This document shows positions 29,526 through 39,598 of a DNA stretch of 64,000 nucleotides, piece after piece. How positions within the stretch are numbered: the stretch's first letter is position 1; the number at the start of each line of letters is the position of its first letter. The notes below the pieces were generated by a model. That model was not told the DNA's origin and did no database searches. It saw nothing but the letters and a program-made list of their open reading frames with translations. The position numbers were made by a program, and so were the translations under genes. The DNA comes from Petrolisthes cinctipes (Eukaryota; Arthropoda; Malacostraca; Decapoda; Porcellanidae). The stretch is from positions 62,001-126,000 of the forward strand of contig JAWQEG010002451.1 in assembly GCA_033782935.1 (NCBI GenBank), in the 5' to 3' direction.

Positions 29526-30863
29526 ATGTCTGCTTCTTTGACCACACAACTACAAGCACTGGTCAAAGACGACAAAGTGTACAATATTGACCAAGACTTT
29601 ATCAACATCATGGGTGCGAATGAAGTGACTCAATCCATCAACACCAACAAATTCATGGACAAAACTTCTGCCTACAGTGATTTCCTCGTTAACTCGCCAC
29701 CACCCTACCATCACCACCACACGGGAGATTCAGATTACACCAACGTGACCTATACTTCTAAACCCACCACCCCCAACAACAACAACACAGAAGACATTAC
29801 CACAGACCTCTTGGTGACTCTGGACCGAATCATCCCCGATGTGTACTTCCCACAAGGCACAATCGACTCAGCAAACCCTGTCTCCTGTGAGTTTAGTGTG
29901 GTGCCTGAAGAGTCAAGCGGCGAGTCCCCTTCTTACACCGACCTCAGCAACACGCAGCCCTACATCGAAACATTTCAAAACCCAAATGAGACTTACATTA
30001 TTCTGCAGCAGGAAAAAGAATCCGTACAAACAGTGAGTGAGTTTAGCACGGTGCAGGTCAAGAAAACTCCTGAAAACTTTAGTGGGCCCTGTTACTTCCC
30101 GATAGTGCAAACCCCACAAGCTGTGACTGGTGAGTCATACAACAGAGAGACGTCAGAGGACTCTATTCTCCCCAGTGAACTCTCCAGCACCCAGACAACC
30201 ACGACGACGGAAGAAACCTTGACCAATCTAACATCTCCAGGCTACAACGACTATCAGCAGGTTCTTTTGTCCGACCAAATTCCTTTCACAGACTGGTCAC
30301 CGGTGTCCTCAATAGTGAGTCATGATGCTGCTGCTGCTGGTGGTGTTGTTGTTGGTGGTCCAATGTCAACGTGTAGCAACAGCAGTAGTAGTAGTAGCAG
30401 CAACTCTCCAGGTGGTGGTTGGAGTGACGAAGCGCTCACCCCTTCCCCGGTCTCACCACCGCGAGGACGTAAACAAAACAAGGCGGGCGGGCCAGTCAGG
30501 GGTAAGGGTGGGAGGGGACGGCGGAACTCAGCAACAGGCGGCCAACAACCCCCACGGAGTACAAGCCGAAGACGCAGGAGCAGAGAGAAGAAGGTGAAGC
30601 TATATGAGCGTGATCAACCATTCGCCGATCCTAAGAAAGAGAAGAAACGACTGGACGCCATCAACTCCAAGAGAAATAGGGACAAGAAGAAGAGCCTGAT
30701 GGATGAACTGAAGGAGAAGGTAACCAAGGTGCTTGAAGAGAGGGATGAAATCAAGAAGGAACTGGAGACCCTTCGGAAACGAGAGGCCCGACTCCAGAAC
30801 CAGTATATAAACCTTCAACAATACCTGAACCCCTACGTCCCTATCCCAGCAACATCTCCTTAA
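29526..30863 (+). CDS. bZIP-like gene 1 (intronless, 445 aa)
   Basis: The ATG at 29526 is used (GTG at 29523 is not a eukaryotic start). N-terminal ~280 residues are acidic, Ser/Thr-rich and probably disordered, with four His at ~61-64, an Asn run near 81 and a Ser run near 287. Residues ~312-354 are strongly basic (RRRRSREKK), a probable nuclear signal. The bZIP-like domain covers 355-430: KLYERDQPFADPKKEKK, then RLDAINSKRNRDKKKS and a zipper with d-positions L395, V402, I409, L416, L423, L430. The first d residue is 10 after R385, exactly as in bZIP proteins. The residue eight before R385, nearly always Asn in the family, is D377. Likely a nuclear dimeric transcription regulator; targets and DNA binding are unknown. 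No intron is needed. The stop lies inside TTAATTAA, right before a hairpin element. Confidence 0.85.
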   Translation: MSASLTTQLQALVKDDKVYNIDQDFINIMGANEVTQSINTNKFMDKTSAYSDFLVNSPPPYHHHHTGDSDYTNVTYTSKPTTPNNNNTEDITTDLLVTLDRIIPDVYFPQGTIDSANPVSCEFSVVPEESSGESPSYTDLSNTQPYIETFQNPNETYIILQQEKESVQTVSEFSTVQVKKTPENFSGPCYFPIVQTPQAVTGESYNRETSEDSILPSELSSTQTTTTTEETLTNLTSPGYNDYQQVLLSDQIPFTDWSPVSSIVSHDAAAAGGVVVGGPMSTCSNSSSSSSSNSPGGGWSDEALTPSPVSPPRGRKQNKAGGPVRGKGGRGRRNSATGGQQPPRSTSRRRRSREKKVKLYERDQPFADPKKEKKRLDAINSKRNRDKKKSLMDELKEKVTKVLEERDEIKKELETLRKREARLQNQYINLQQYLNPYVPIPATSP

Positions 30864-31028
30864 TTAAGTAACTTTTGGTATGTTGTTGGAGAGCCTTGAT
30901 TCCTCTAAAGTATGCCACCAGGAAACAGGACCAGCTCTACAAAAAAAATTGGTGGTCTGTTGTTCCTTGGAATAGTTTGGAGGAAAAAGTTGCTCCAGAT
31001 TTACCAACACTGTACTGTACTCCCTTAA
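30864..31028. mobile_element. TTAA-B element starting at the stop codon of bZIP-like gene 1
   Basis: The host TTAA at 30860-30863 supplies the TAA stop; the element begins with the second TTAA (30864). Right end is ACTGTACTGTACTCCCTTAA, followed by another TTAA that opens an A element. Confidence 0.85.
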
Positions 31029-31190
31029 TTAAGGACCCTGTGATCGTGTATGAGACTTGGTGGCTTCTGATTCCTCCTAACTATGCCACGAAACAAACTC
31101 CTTCAATATATATATATAGGTGGTGTTTCGTGGCAATGTTTGAAGGACTCTTTAACCTCCAATTTTCTGACTACAGCACGGGGTCCTTAA
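31029..31190. mobile_element. TTAA-A element in the probable 3' UTR of bZIP-like gene 1
   Basis: TTAAGGACCCTGTGATCGTG at left, GCACGGGGTCCTTAA at right, (TA)n in the loop. It abuts the preceding B element through TTAATTAA. Confidence 0.85.
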
Positions 31191-31614
31191 AGAAACACCA
31201 ATAATGTTAGTATCTATCTGCCTTTCACAATCACCTTCACATTCAACCCAGAACACAATCCGGATCCGAGACTCTTCACTGCACCCCGAGTCTTAAGTAA
31301 TTGTACAGAGAAAAGGAATGAACATGGGCTCACTGTGTCACAACCTCACTGGACTATGCATGGGCTAGGCTACGTGACACTACACACATCTACCATTTCA
31401 TTATATCATTCACATCACCTTATGCATTCATTCATCAAACTGCTCAACAACTCATCATCACCATTTTGTTTGTTTTCACGCATCGTCATTAAACCAATCA
31501 TATATAGTTATAGAAATGAATGAAGCTAAATTTAAGTTTCATATGCTACAAAATCAAGAGATATAGATATATGTATATAAACCAAACCTATAGTATATAT
31601 GTTACGTATTAAAA

Positions 31615-31620
31615 AATAAA
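31615..31620 (+). terminator. Candidate poly(A) signal of bZIP-like gene 1
   Basis: AATAAA in the context TTAAAAAATAAAGTG, about 750 bp after the stop, and the first AATAAA I noticed downstream. If used, the mRNA would carry both hairpin elements. Confidence 0.3.
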
Positions 31621-31925
31621 GTGTTCAAAACGACATTATTTCTTATTGGCCAAAACTAATATAACTACAAAATATTTATTAACTATTTATATTTATTAAC
31701 TAGAACTACAAGGTTAACTGGTGAATATTCCTAAGACAGATAAGGGCAAATAATATCTTCACACACACGTACACACACACACACACTTACAATTATCTAA
31801 AATCCTTCCTTCAGTAGACATTACTTTAATTAATTGAAATGTTGTCTAAAGTCTGGAAGGTTTTAATTAAAGATATCTACAATAATGAAATTCAGAGTTA
31901 TATAGTTAAGGTGAGAATCTCTTAA

Positions 31926-32336
31926 TTAAGGGGATAATTAATTCACTTATGTTATATTGGAGATCCTTAATTCCTCCAAAAGTATACCAGGAAACAGAAC
32001 AATATGAACAAAAATAATGGTGTGCTATCTGTTGCTTGGAATAGTTTGGAGGAATCACGTGCTACAGATTTACCAACCAACACTATATACATGTACAGCC
32101 ACAATCAAATATCCACCATCACATTCCTTCCATGGTGCAAATAAATCAGTATCATATCAAAATATAATCATACAACAACACCTTACGTCAACTCAACCCC
32201 CTCAATTATTATTACGAGGTGCTGCAAAATCATACATACACGTGTTGTTCTTAATTACCAAGATATTTTTTTTTTACTACGATGGAAGGAGAGTGTCGGT
32301 GGATATTTGATTGTGGCTGTAGTACTTCCCCCTTAA
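31926..32336. mobile_element. TTAA-B element interrupted by a TA-H insertion
   Basis: 31926-32093 ends ACACTATATACATG; the B tail resumes after the insertion as GTACTTCCCCCTTAATTAA. TTAATTAA is present at both ends (31922-31929 and 32333-32340). Confidence 0.75.
32094..32321. mobile_element. TA-H MITE nested in a B element
   Basis: Terminal repeats of about 45 bp: TACAGCCACAATCAAATATC at left, and its complement ending GATTGTGGCTGTA at right, with CTTCCATGGTGC / CTACGATGGAAGG inside. 228 bp, TA-bounded. Confidence 0.85.
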
Positions 32337-32492
32337 TTAAGTAATTGTTGGTGGTGAATTGGAAGGTCTGCGATTCTTTCAAAACTATATATGCCAGGAA
32401 ACAGACCCCCTCAATGTACTAATGGGTATAAATATATATAAAGAAATTGTTGTCCTAAGCTGTTCAGGAAAAATTTGAAGGCTACTGAGACA
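32337..32492. mobile_element. TTAA-G hairpin element, right end lost
   Basis: The G family starts TTAAGGGGAGATT-type, then CTTGTTGGTGAATTGGA, AGGTCTGCTGATTCCTCC, AACTATGCCAGGAAACAG, and returns as GTTTGGAGGAATCAG, CCTCCAATTTACCA and ATCTCCCTTTAA. This copy opens TTAAGTAATTGTTGGTGG and shares the TTAATTAA of the preceding B copy. Confidence 0.65.
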
Positions 32493-32580
32493 GAAAATAA
32501 ATAAAAAAAGAAAAAATAATAAAAATAAATATAAACACAATAATACAACTACTTAACTAACTAACTTACTATATATGTGG

Positions 32581-32740
32581 TTAAAGGACCCTGTGATGCA
32601 GTCAGAAAATTGAAGATAAATAAGTCCTTCAAATATGGTCACGAAACACCAACTATATGAATGGAGCTTGTTTTGTGGCATGGTCAGGAGGAATCAGAAG
32701 CCTCCAATTTAGTTATCAAACACGATCACAGGGTCCTTAA
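32581..32740. mobile_element. TTAA-A element, first of a four-element chain
   Basis: TTAAAGGACCCTGTGATGCA at left, GATCACAGGGTCCTTAA at right. The last TTAA starts the I element. Confidence 0.85.
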
Positions 32741-32957
32741 GGGGGTGCGGGAATAGGGGGACAGGCTTGAGGGGGGGGTTAGGGGGTGCGGGAGCAGGGG
32801 ACAGGCTTGTTTTTTTGTTTTTTTTAGGGGGGGGGGTTAGAGATGTGCGGGAATAGGGGACAGGCTTTCTACCCCCCCTCCCAAGCCTGTCCCCCTATTC
32901 CCAAACCCCCCAACCCCCACCCCCCAAGCCTGTCCCCCTATTCCCGCACCCCCTTAA
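32737..32957. mobile_element. TTAA-I G-rich hairpin element
   Basis: Ends TTAAGGGGGTGCGGGAATAG and its complement CTATTCCCGCACCCCCTTAA. The arms repeat the unit GTGCGGGAATAGGGGACAGG with G-runs of up to 9 between units. No coding. Second in the chain 32581-33258. Confidence 0.8.
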
Positions 32958-33135
32958 TTAAGGAGAGAAGAATCCCTTGTTGGTAAATTGGAGGGCTACT
33001 GATTCCTCCAAACTATGCCAGGAAACAGACAACCATTAATATTACTAATAGGGGATAATTATGTTCCATGGTATAGTTTGGAGGAATCAGCAGAGACCTT
33101 CCAATTCACCAACAAGAGTATCTATCTCCCTTTAA
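32954..33135. mobile_element. TTAA-G element, third of the chain
   Basis: TTAATTAAGGAGAGAAGAAT at left, TATCTATCTCCCTTTAA at right; arms CTGATTCCTCCAAACTATGC / GGTATAGTTTGGAGGAATCA. Confidence 0.8.
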
Positions 33136-33258
33136 GGACCCTGTGATGTAGTCAGAAAATTGGAGTTATATGAGTCCTTCAAATATTGCCACGAAACACC
33201 ACCTATATGGATGGAGCTTGTTTCATGGAGTGGTCAGGAGGAATCAGCAGAAGCCTTA
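33132..33258. mobile_element. TTAA-A element, truncated, fourth of the chain
   Basis: Starts at the TTAA shared with the G element; stops after CAGCAGAAGCCTTATC, where the (CA)n minisatellite region begins. Confidence 0.75.
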
Positions 33259-33284
33259 TCAAGCATGGAATAGAACTCACCTCT

Positions 33285-33377
33285 ACACACACGTCATCCT
33301 CCTCCTATATCCTACCCTACACACACACAACGTCATCATCCTATATCCTACCCTACACACACACACGTCATCTTACC

Positions 33378-33415
<38 letters not shown>

Positions 33416-33610
33416 CATCATCCTACCCTACACACACACACAACGTCATCCTACCCTACACACACACACACACAACGTCATCTTACCCTACACACACACA
33501 CACACAACGTCATTATCCTACCCTACACACACACACAACGTCATCTTACCCTACACACACACACACACGTCATCATCCTATATCCTACACACACACAAAC
33601 ACACACAACG
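33285..33610 (+). repeat. (CA)n minisatellite with ACGTCATCCTACCCT unit
   Basis: About nine units of ACGTCATC(ATCCT)TACCCTA followed by (CA)n. The 209- and 170-codon frames here are by-products. Confidence 0.9.
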
Positions 33611-33778
33611 TCTCATCCTATACCCTATGGTCAATGGGGAGCCCTATTTCAGGTTTGTCTATTTTATATGTCCACAACTGTACACACCTACGAGATAAGT
33701 AGCAATAATACATACCCAACGAATACATACACATATACATATACATACACATATACATCTCAAGGTCCTACAATCTTG

Positions 33779-33958
33779 TTAAGGGACCTTGTAATATAGT
33801 ATGTAAATTGGAGGTAAACGAGTCCTTCAAATAATGCCACGAAACACACACACACACACACTCACACCTATATGGAAGGAGGGAGCTTGTTTCGTGGCAT
33901 TGTCAGGAGGAATCAACTGAAGCCTCCACTTCTCATACATGTTCACAGGGTTCCTTAA
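33779..33958. mobile_element. TTAA-A element with a (CA)n loop
   Basis: GTTAAGGGACCTTGTAATAT at left, GTTCACAGGGTTCCTTAA at right; CGAAACAC in the arm has expanded into (CA)11, as in the copy at 28113. Confidence 0.8.
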
Positions 33959-34058
33959 TAAGACGTACGACTCATTCATGGAGGCATTTCCTATACTTGA
34001 CTGAACTGGGAAAACATGTCTTGCTGCTGCGTTCATGTGACACACCATCATCTGCAAC

Positions 34059-34420
34059 AACACACACACACACACACACACACACATTCAAGACCACCCC
34101 CAAATAAAAAAAATAGTCAACACACACACACACACACACACACACGCGCGCACACACACTCTAGGAAAAGTATAGCACTGGGGTAAAAATGACCAATTGA
34201 CATGCTTCCCACCAGTTTGTTTAAAATATTTTGGGAAAGATTCGCTAAAAAAAAAAAAAAAAAAAAAAAACACACACAAAACAAAATGTGACAGGCCTAT
34301 ATAGGCTTGATGAATACGTAAGTAGCATTCGTAGAGATGAAACAGCTCGCTACTGGGTGTGTGTGTGTGTGTGTGTGGGGTGAGTTGCTACTGGGTGTGT
34401 GTGTGTGTATATGTGTGAGT
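34059..34420. repeat. (CA)n, poly(A) and (TG)n tracts
   Basis: (CA)n at 34059-34085 and 34119-34158, A run at 34245-34270, and two (TG)n runs each preceded by GCTACTGGG (34352 and 34388). Confidence 0.85.
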
Positions 34421-34789
34421 GTTGGCGCTTGGTGAGTTATCAAGGAGAAAAAACGTCTGCATAATGAATGACACACACAATGAATGACACACATACTCCA
34501 TAACAGTATAATGTATATTGTCAGAAAATAATGAAACTCCTATTATGATGAAAAGTAATTAGAGTCGGCGAAAGAACACACCCACCCACTGTAGTTTCAA
34601 GATCAAGGTCAGCCCCGCCCCCCTACACTACACTACACTATGGTAGAAATATTAATGCTACATACATCATCTTATTAAACATAAATGGTAGTAGTGTCAT
34701 TCTTTCCTCGACTAGAATATACATACAAGACGCAAAAATTTCTAAACAGTCACCATGTATGAGTATAAAAACAGCCATTTATTTGAGTT
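34421..34789. other. Stretch without a recognised gene
   Basis: AT-rich; only CACTACACTA repeats at 34625. No gene seen. Confidence 0.5.
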
Positions 34790-34960
34790 ATAAAGGGATA
34801 TAGAGTAAGTACACTTTTAAGTATATTGGAGTGCCTTGATTCCTCCAAACAATACCAGGAAACAGAACCAAATGAATAAAAAATACGGGTGTCCTGTTGC
34901 TTGGAATAGTTTGAAGGAATCAGAAGTTTTTCCATATTTCCCAACACTGTACTAGGCTAC
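34790..34960. mobile_element. TTAA-B element, ends eroded
   Basis: Recognised by TTGGAGTGCCTTGATTCCTC, ACCAGGAAACAG and GTTGCTTGGAATAGTTTG. Neither TTAA survives. Confidence 0.7.
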
Positions 34961-35894
34961 TAATAGGCTACCTTCTTAAAACGCAACCTCTGGCATCTAG
35001 ACTAGAGTATATACACGACATACATACATACATACATACATCCTCTGAAATACTCCTTCAACTCTCGTGAGGGTAACAATACTTTGCCAAGCTTGTGTAT
35101 TCATTATAACACCACAAAGGTAAAAGGCCCATAGTGAATGATGGGGGGTTATAATGTTACGGGGGTTTATAATGTTATGGGGGGGTTATAATGTTACGTA
35201 CACACTGTTCTGCTGTACTTCTGCTACGAGTGTGTAGGATTTTTTTTCCACTGATGATGGCGACTGCTGGCAACTGCACGTCCAGGCTAAGTTGTCGGAT
35301 AATATTATACTCTTCAATACAAAGGTCTCTGTAAAGAACGGATATATAAGTAAGATACCAAAGGACCAACAAGATCTGAGAAAGTAAATGAGGGAGTGAA
35401 AGAGATACGTGGCAGCAGGACTTATTAGTTATGTTTTGTACAACCCCTGAAGTGCTACAATAATACTAATAGTTATAATGCACTAGTAGTGGTTGAAAAC
35501 AAAAGATATAATAACTCAAAATATCATCATCATAATAATTTTGATTCCAGGAGGAAGGATATACGCAAAAATAGTAAGAAACCCAGGATGAGAGATTATT
35601 TCCTACTGCTGTTATACGCATGCGCACTTGCTCTCCAGAGGTACGTATCAGCATGTTAAAAGTAGTTGTGAGGAGACTTTCAAAAAGCAGGGTGGGTGGC
35701 TGGGTATGGAAGGATTGCACGTTCACTCAGTCGGTAGCCTCAGTACGCCTCCACACCACTGTCGAAGAAACACTGCTGTAATAGAGCTCCGTGCTTTGAG
35801 TTGTGTACATATTCTTTATCATTCTCTCTCTCGGAATGGAAAGCCAGGATATTGACGACGATAAGTTACCCCTGCACGCGAAGAAAAGATAGCG
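34961..35894. other. Region upstream of bZIP-like gene 2, promoter not resolved
   Basis: Includes a three-fold GGGGGTTATAATGTTACG repeat at 35140-35200 and (CATA)n at 35020. Arthropod-type initiators (TCAGT) occur at 35727 and 35742, within 170 bp of the start codon. No TATA box stands out. Confidence 0.3.
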
Positions 35895-37352
35895 ATGGCT
35901 GAATTCTGGAAGAACCTTATTACCTTGGACATGGCTGGACAGTATTTGGAATCGGACATGGACTCTCTCATTAACGAATACGACGACAACCTCAACCATC
36001 CTAATTCACTATCTCAAGCCTTTACCACAGAAGAAAATAACAACAACAACAACCAAATCCAACAAGAACTACTAAATTTGATGCAGCACCCAGAGCAACA
36101 GGAGTGTCGTCTGCAATCACAGCTCACTTCCTCTCAAACCCCACAACAAAAACAACAACAACAGCAGCAGCAACAACAACAACAACAGGCAAACATGGCA
36201 CCTAGAAACTTTGCACCATCCCCATCACCACAACATGAAAAGGTAGGGGCGGGAACCTGTACAAGGGGAAGCATTGCATATAATTACGTGCAACCAGATG
36301 TCTCAAGTCAACTATCAGAAGTAAATCCAGCTACATCTTCCTGGCTTGGCGAACGTGTGGGCAATGTTTACAACCCACAGATTCAAACTACAAAGCCGGG
36401 TGGGAATGGTGGTGGTGGGAGCCGCGCCTTTAACTTTGTAGGAGATAAATCGGTAGCAGATGTGCAGGGAATTCCCAACAACGATGATGGACTCGACTGG
36501 GTTTTCCTCTCTAACTATGGCAATGACGACCGGTACTTGCAAAATGTTGGACCAGACTTATTAGAAGTGCGAGCTGCAAATGCCGCTGATATCTTGCTAC
36601 ACTTCACCGCCTCTATGGGAAACAGTCAGTCACAACTTACTACAACAACTGATATATCTCAAGCTGATGGGAGAAATGATCTGCCACAAATTGACACGGA
36701 AATCGATCTGCCACAAACTGCCAGTGCAAGTATTCCCCAACAAACTGCCATGGAAAATTATCTGGCGCATACTTCCATCTCTAAAGAAGTGGTACAAAAC
36801 ATGTTGGTAAATCATGAGCCACAGATATCCACCTTTAATGACGCCACCCTGCCACAAACTTCTGCGTCTGATACACCGACACAAACCTCTGCCCCTGGTG
36901 ATGTGGAACAAGTGTCTCTCCCTGCAGAAGGTGCTACAGAAGTGTCCGTAGATCTGCCACACAATCATCCCAACACCACCAACCATAACCACGACAACAT
37001 CAACAACAACAAATCCAGGAACAATAATAATAATCGCCCCAACAAAAGAGCCAAGGAACAAAGAGAGGAGACAGACACAGAAGAAGCCACTAGCAGCAAG
37101 AAGATGAAACTGTACCAACAACCCCCATCAGACAACCCCAAACAAGAGAGGAGGAGAAGGGACGCCATAAGAGCCAAGCGTATCCGAGACGAAATAAAAA
37201 AAAATCAAAAGAAAGTCAATGAGAAGCTGGCCAGAGTTGAGGCCGAGAACGAACACCTTCACACCGAGAACAAACACCTACACACCCAGAACTCGTCCCT
37301 TCTGCAGCTTCTCCACGATCATAACATCAATATCCCTTCGTCTTTCGGGTGA
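35895..37352 (+). CDS. bZIP-like gene 2 (intronless, 485 aa)
   Basis: The ATG at 35895 has a good context (GCGATGG). Residues 1-45 are acidic, and an uninterrupted Gln run lies near 87-98. The middle (~270-360) repeats LPQT/LPQI motifs, typical of a disordered activation region, and an Asn-rich stretch at ~355-385 is followed by basic clusters (NKRAKE, SSKKMKLY). The bZIP-like domain covers ~402-469: KLYQQPPSDNPKQERRRR, DAIRAKRIRDEIKK and a zipper with d-positions V441, V448, L455, L462, L469. The first d is exactly 10 after R431, and Asn occupies three successive a-positions (452, 459, 466), as in many obligate bZIP dimers. D423 replaces the usual Asn. Same orientation as gene 1, 5 kb apart. 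TGA coincides with GGGTGAGC, which resembles a splice donor, so a longer spliced C terminus is conceivable. Confidence 0.85.
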   Translation: MAEFWKNLITLDMAGQYLESDMDSLINEYDDNLNHPNSLSQAFTTEENNNNNNQIQQELLNLMQHPEQQECRLQSQLTSSQTPQQKQQQQQQQQQQQQANMAPRNFAPSPSPQHEKVGAGTCTRGSIAYNYVQPDVSSQLSEVNPATSSWLGERVGNVYNPQIQTTKPGGNGGGGSRAFNFVGDKSVADVQGIPNNDDGLDWVFLSNYGNDDRYLQNVGPDLLEVRAANAADILLHFTASMGNSQSQLTTTTDISQADGRNDLPQIDTEIDLPQTASASIPQQTAMENYLAHTSISKEVVQNMLVNHEPQISTFNDATLPQTSASDTPTQTSAPGDVEQVSLPAEGATEVSVDLPHNHPNTTNHNHDNINNNKSRNNNNNRPNKRAKEQREETDTEEATSSKKMKLYQQPPSDNPKQERRRRDAIRAKRIRDEIKKNQKKVNEKLARVEAENEHLHTENKHLHTQNSSLLQLLHDHNINIPSSFG

Positions 37353-37551
37353 GCTCTAGCCTTGACATGTTATAAGCAGCATACGTAACTTCCACTTGAC
37401 CTCTTCCTTTGTACTTCAGCTTTACAAATTTACTAATAACAGAGAAGAAAATGGGTTACGGTGCAGCAAAGAACAGTTAGTGACTGGGGACCCTCATTTA
37501 ATAACTCATTAATAATATATACGTTACTTTAGTAGGACGGGGCTGCTCGGT

Positions 37552-37590
37552 CATACAGCTTGAGGAACTTCAACAACAACAACAACAACT
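37552..37590 (+). mobile_element. 5'-truncated retroelement tail with (CAA)n, copy 1
   Basis: ACAGCTTGAGGAACTTC followed by (AAC)n, the same sequence as in 60501-60545. No flanking duplication was recognised here. Confidence 0.45.
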
Positions 37591-37858
37591 CTAGTAGGTC
37601 CCTTCTGATCTGAACCACTCCCTCTTAGTACTTCGACCGTCCTTCTTTTCCTTAACACTGTATTTCCCTCGATTGAGCTTGTTGTTGTCCCTCCACTATG
37701 TCTCCTTCCTATTGCTACATGGTCTTCCAGGCTTAGCACGGTCCTTTTTCTTTCTCGTGAGTTCAGTAATTATTCCTCTGGTATCGTACGTCCACCGTGG
37801 CCTATACCATCCTATGTAAACCTCGCCTGGTGTGACGTATAAACAGACTGTATGCAAC

Positions 37859-38010
37859 TAAGGGACCCAGTGATGTAGTCAGAAATTTGGAGGTCAGCGA
37901 GTCCTTCTAACATTGCCTTGAAACCTCACCCGTATAGGAGGAGCTTGTTTCGTGGCATAGTCGGGAGGAATCGGAAGCCACAGTCTCATAAATAATCACA
38001 GGGTCCTTAA
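37859..38010. mobile_element. TTAA-A element
   Basis: Left end CTAAGGGACCCAGTGATG, right end ATCACAGGGTCCTTAATTAA; moderately diverged. Confidence 0.8.
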
Positions 38011-38194
38011 TTAACTTTCTTTTCTAACAGCCTGTATCCACAACACGTAAACGTCTTATTTGATGATAATAATTATTACTACATCACGAAATATCAACTA
38101 CTTACGTATTAAGACATACTTTTAAGCACCATTTTCATCGTGTATTTACTTTTGAATATCACTGTTACCTCCATTTCCGTTTTACCAAGTAAAA

Positions 38195-38280
38195 TTATTC
38201 TTTATTATTTTTTTTTTTTTATTATTTTTTTTTTTTATTATTTTTTTTTTTTTATTATTATTATTATTTTTTTTTTTTTG
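38195..38280 (+). repeat. T-rich (TTTTTTATTA)n tract
   Basis: Poly(T) blocks of 12-13 separated by ATTATT, five times. Confidence 0.85.
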
Positions 38281-38451
38281 CATGAGGTTACTGTTGTGCA
38301 ATAGTTACACGGTTTTTCTAAATTATCCTACTTTTCTTACAGGGTTGCCGACCGACATGAAGCAGCAAAATACATCCTGCCTTAGTCTTCAGTCTGTTCT
38401 GTTACCCATGCAACGGTGCCATCCATCACACTGTATCACTTCACCTCTTAA

Positions 38452-38609
38452 TTAAGGACTCTGTGGTCGTGTATGAAAATTGAAGGCTTCAGTGATTCCT
38501 CCTGACCATGCCACGAAATAGGCTCCTTCCATATAGGTTGGTGTTTCGTGGCAATATTTGAAGGACTCTTATAACTTCAATTTTCTAACTACATCACAGG
38601 GTCCCTTAA
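38452..38609. mobile_element. TTAA-A element, first of three in tandem
   Basis: TTAATTAA precedes it and ends it (38448-38455, 38606-38613). Ends are TTAAGGACTCTGTGGTC and CATCACAGGGTCCCTTAA. Confidence 0.85.
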
Positions 38610-38755
38610 TTAAGGGTACTGCGATACTGTATGAAAATTGTAAGCTTTTGATTCCTCCTGACTGTACCACGAAACATCTTCCTTCCATATAGGTGCTGTT
38701 TCGGGGCAATAATTGAAGGACTCATTTACCTCCAATTTTCTTACTTAATACAGTA
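38610..38755. mobile_element. TTAA-A element, second of three
   Basis: Left end TTAAGGGTACTGCGATACTG; right end decays into CTTAATACAGTAT. Same orientation as its neighbour. Confidence 0.75.
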
Positions 38756-38800
38756 TAATTATAATACCAATGGTTGTGTTTATAGGGATAAGTTAAATCT

Positions 38801-38964
38801 TTAAGGACCCTATGATCGTGAACGAAAACTGGAGGCTACTGTTGATTCCTCCTCACTGTGCCATGAAACAAGCCTCTTCAATATTGGTGATGTTTCGTGG
38901 TGGTAGTGTTTCAAAGTCTGGGTTACCTCCAATTTTCCTTCTACATCATCTCGGTCCTCCTTAA
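38801..38964. mobile_element. TTAA-A element, third of three
   Basis: TTAAGGACCCTATGATCGTG at left, CATCATCTCGGTCCTCCTTAA at right (one short insertion). Same orientation again. Confidence 0.8.
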
Positions 38965-39103
38965 CCCGTATAATATATTCCCTTTGATGACTTGGATTCC
39001 ATTCGGCTGTCGGTTGATATTTGTTAACCTTGTACAAATCTGACTCGTAAAACTAAACGAAATGAAAATATGAAACTTCTGATTATTTTCACTTTCTCTC
39101 TTT

Positions 39104-39108
<5 letters not shown>

Positions 39109-39174
<66 letters not shown>
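39109..39174 (+). repeat. (CT)n microsatellite
   Basis: Uninterrupted for about 66 bp. Confidence 0.95.
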
Positions 39175-39177
<3 letters not shown>

Positions 39178-39398
39178 GTGTATGTGTGTGTAGTAAAATA
39201 ATTCAGTCAACTACATATATATATATATACGGGTTAAAGATATAAAGTAATGTTATGTTGCCTAGTACTTATAATAATCTGTACCCCAAATTATGCCACA
39301 AAACAGAATAACTTTTTATAATATCTATAAATTATTATTATTATAGCTCTTTCTATTAATTATATCTCTCTTGGTTAGGGAAGGTTGGGACTAAAGGC

Positions 39399-39598
39399 AA
39401 AAAGAGTCGGATCCAATGAAAAAGAGTCGGATCCAATAAAAAAAGAGTCTGATCCAATAAAAAAGAGTCGGATCCAATGTAAAAGAGTCGGATCCAATAA
39501 AAAAGAGTCGGATCCAATGTAAAAGAGTCGGATCCAATGAAAAAGAGTCGGATCCAATAAAACAGAGTCGGATCCAATAAACAAAAAGTCAGATCTAA
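39399..39598 (+). repeat. AAAAGAGTCGGATCCAAT minisatellite
   Basis: Ten units of 19-20 bp, each carrying GGATCC (last unit AGATCT). Open on the minus strand as a repeating WIRLFF/IGSDSF frame, which is an artefact. Confidence 0.9.

Noticed and set aside
33170..33799. 209-codon frame
   Set aside because: Minisatellite of CA runs; His/Thr/Pro only.
36630..37121. 163-codon minus frame
   Set aside because: Antisense shadow of bZIP-like gene 2.
39399..39598. CRISPR-like regular array
   Set aside because: Units of 19-20 bp are contiguous without unique spacers, and the genome is eukaryotic.
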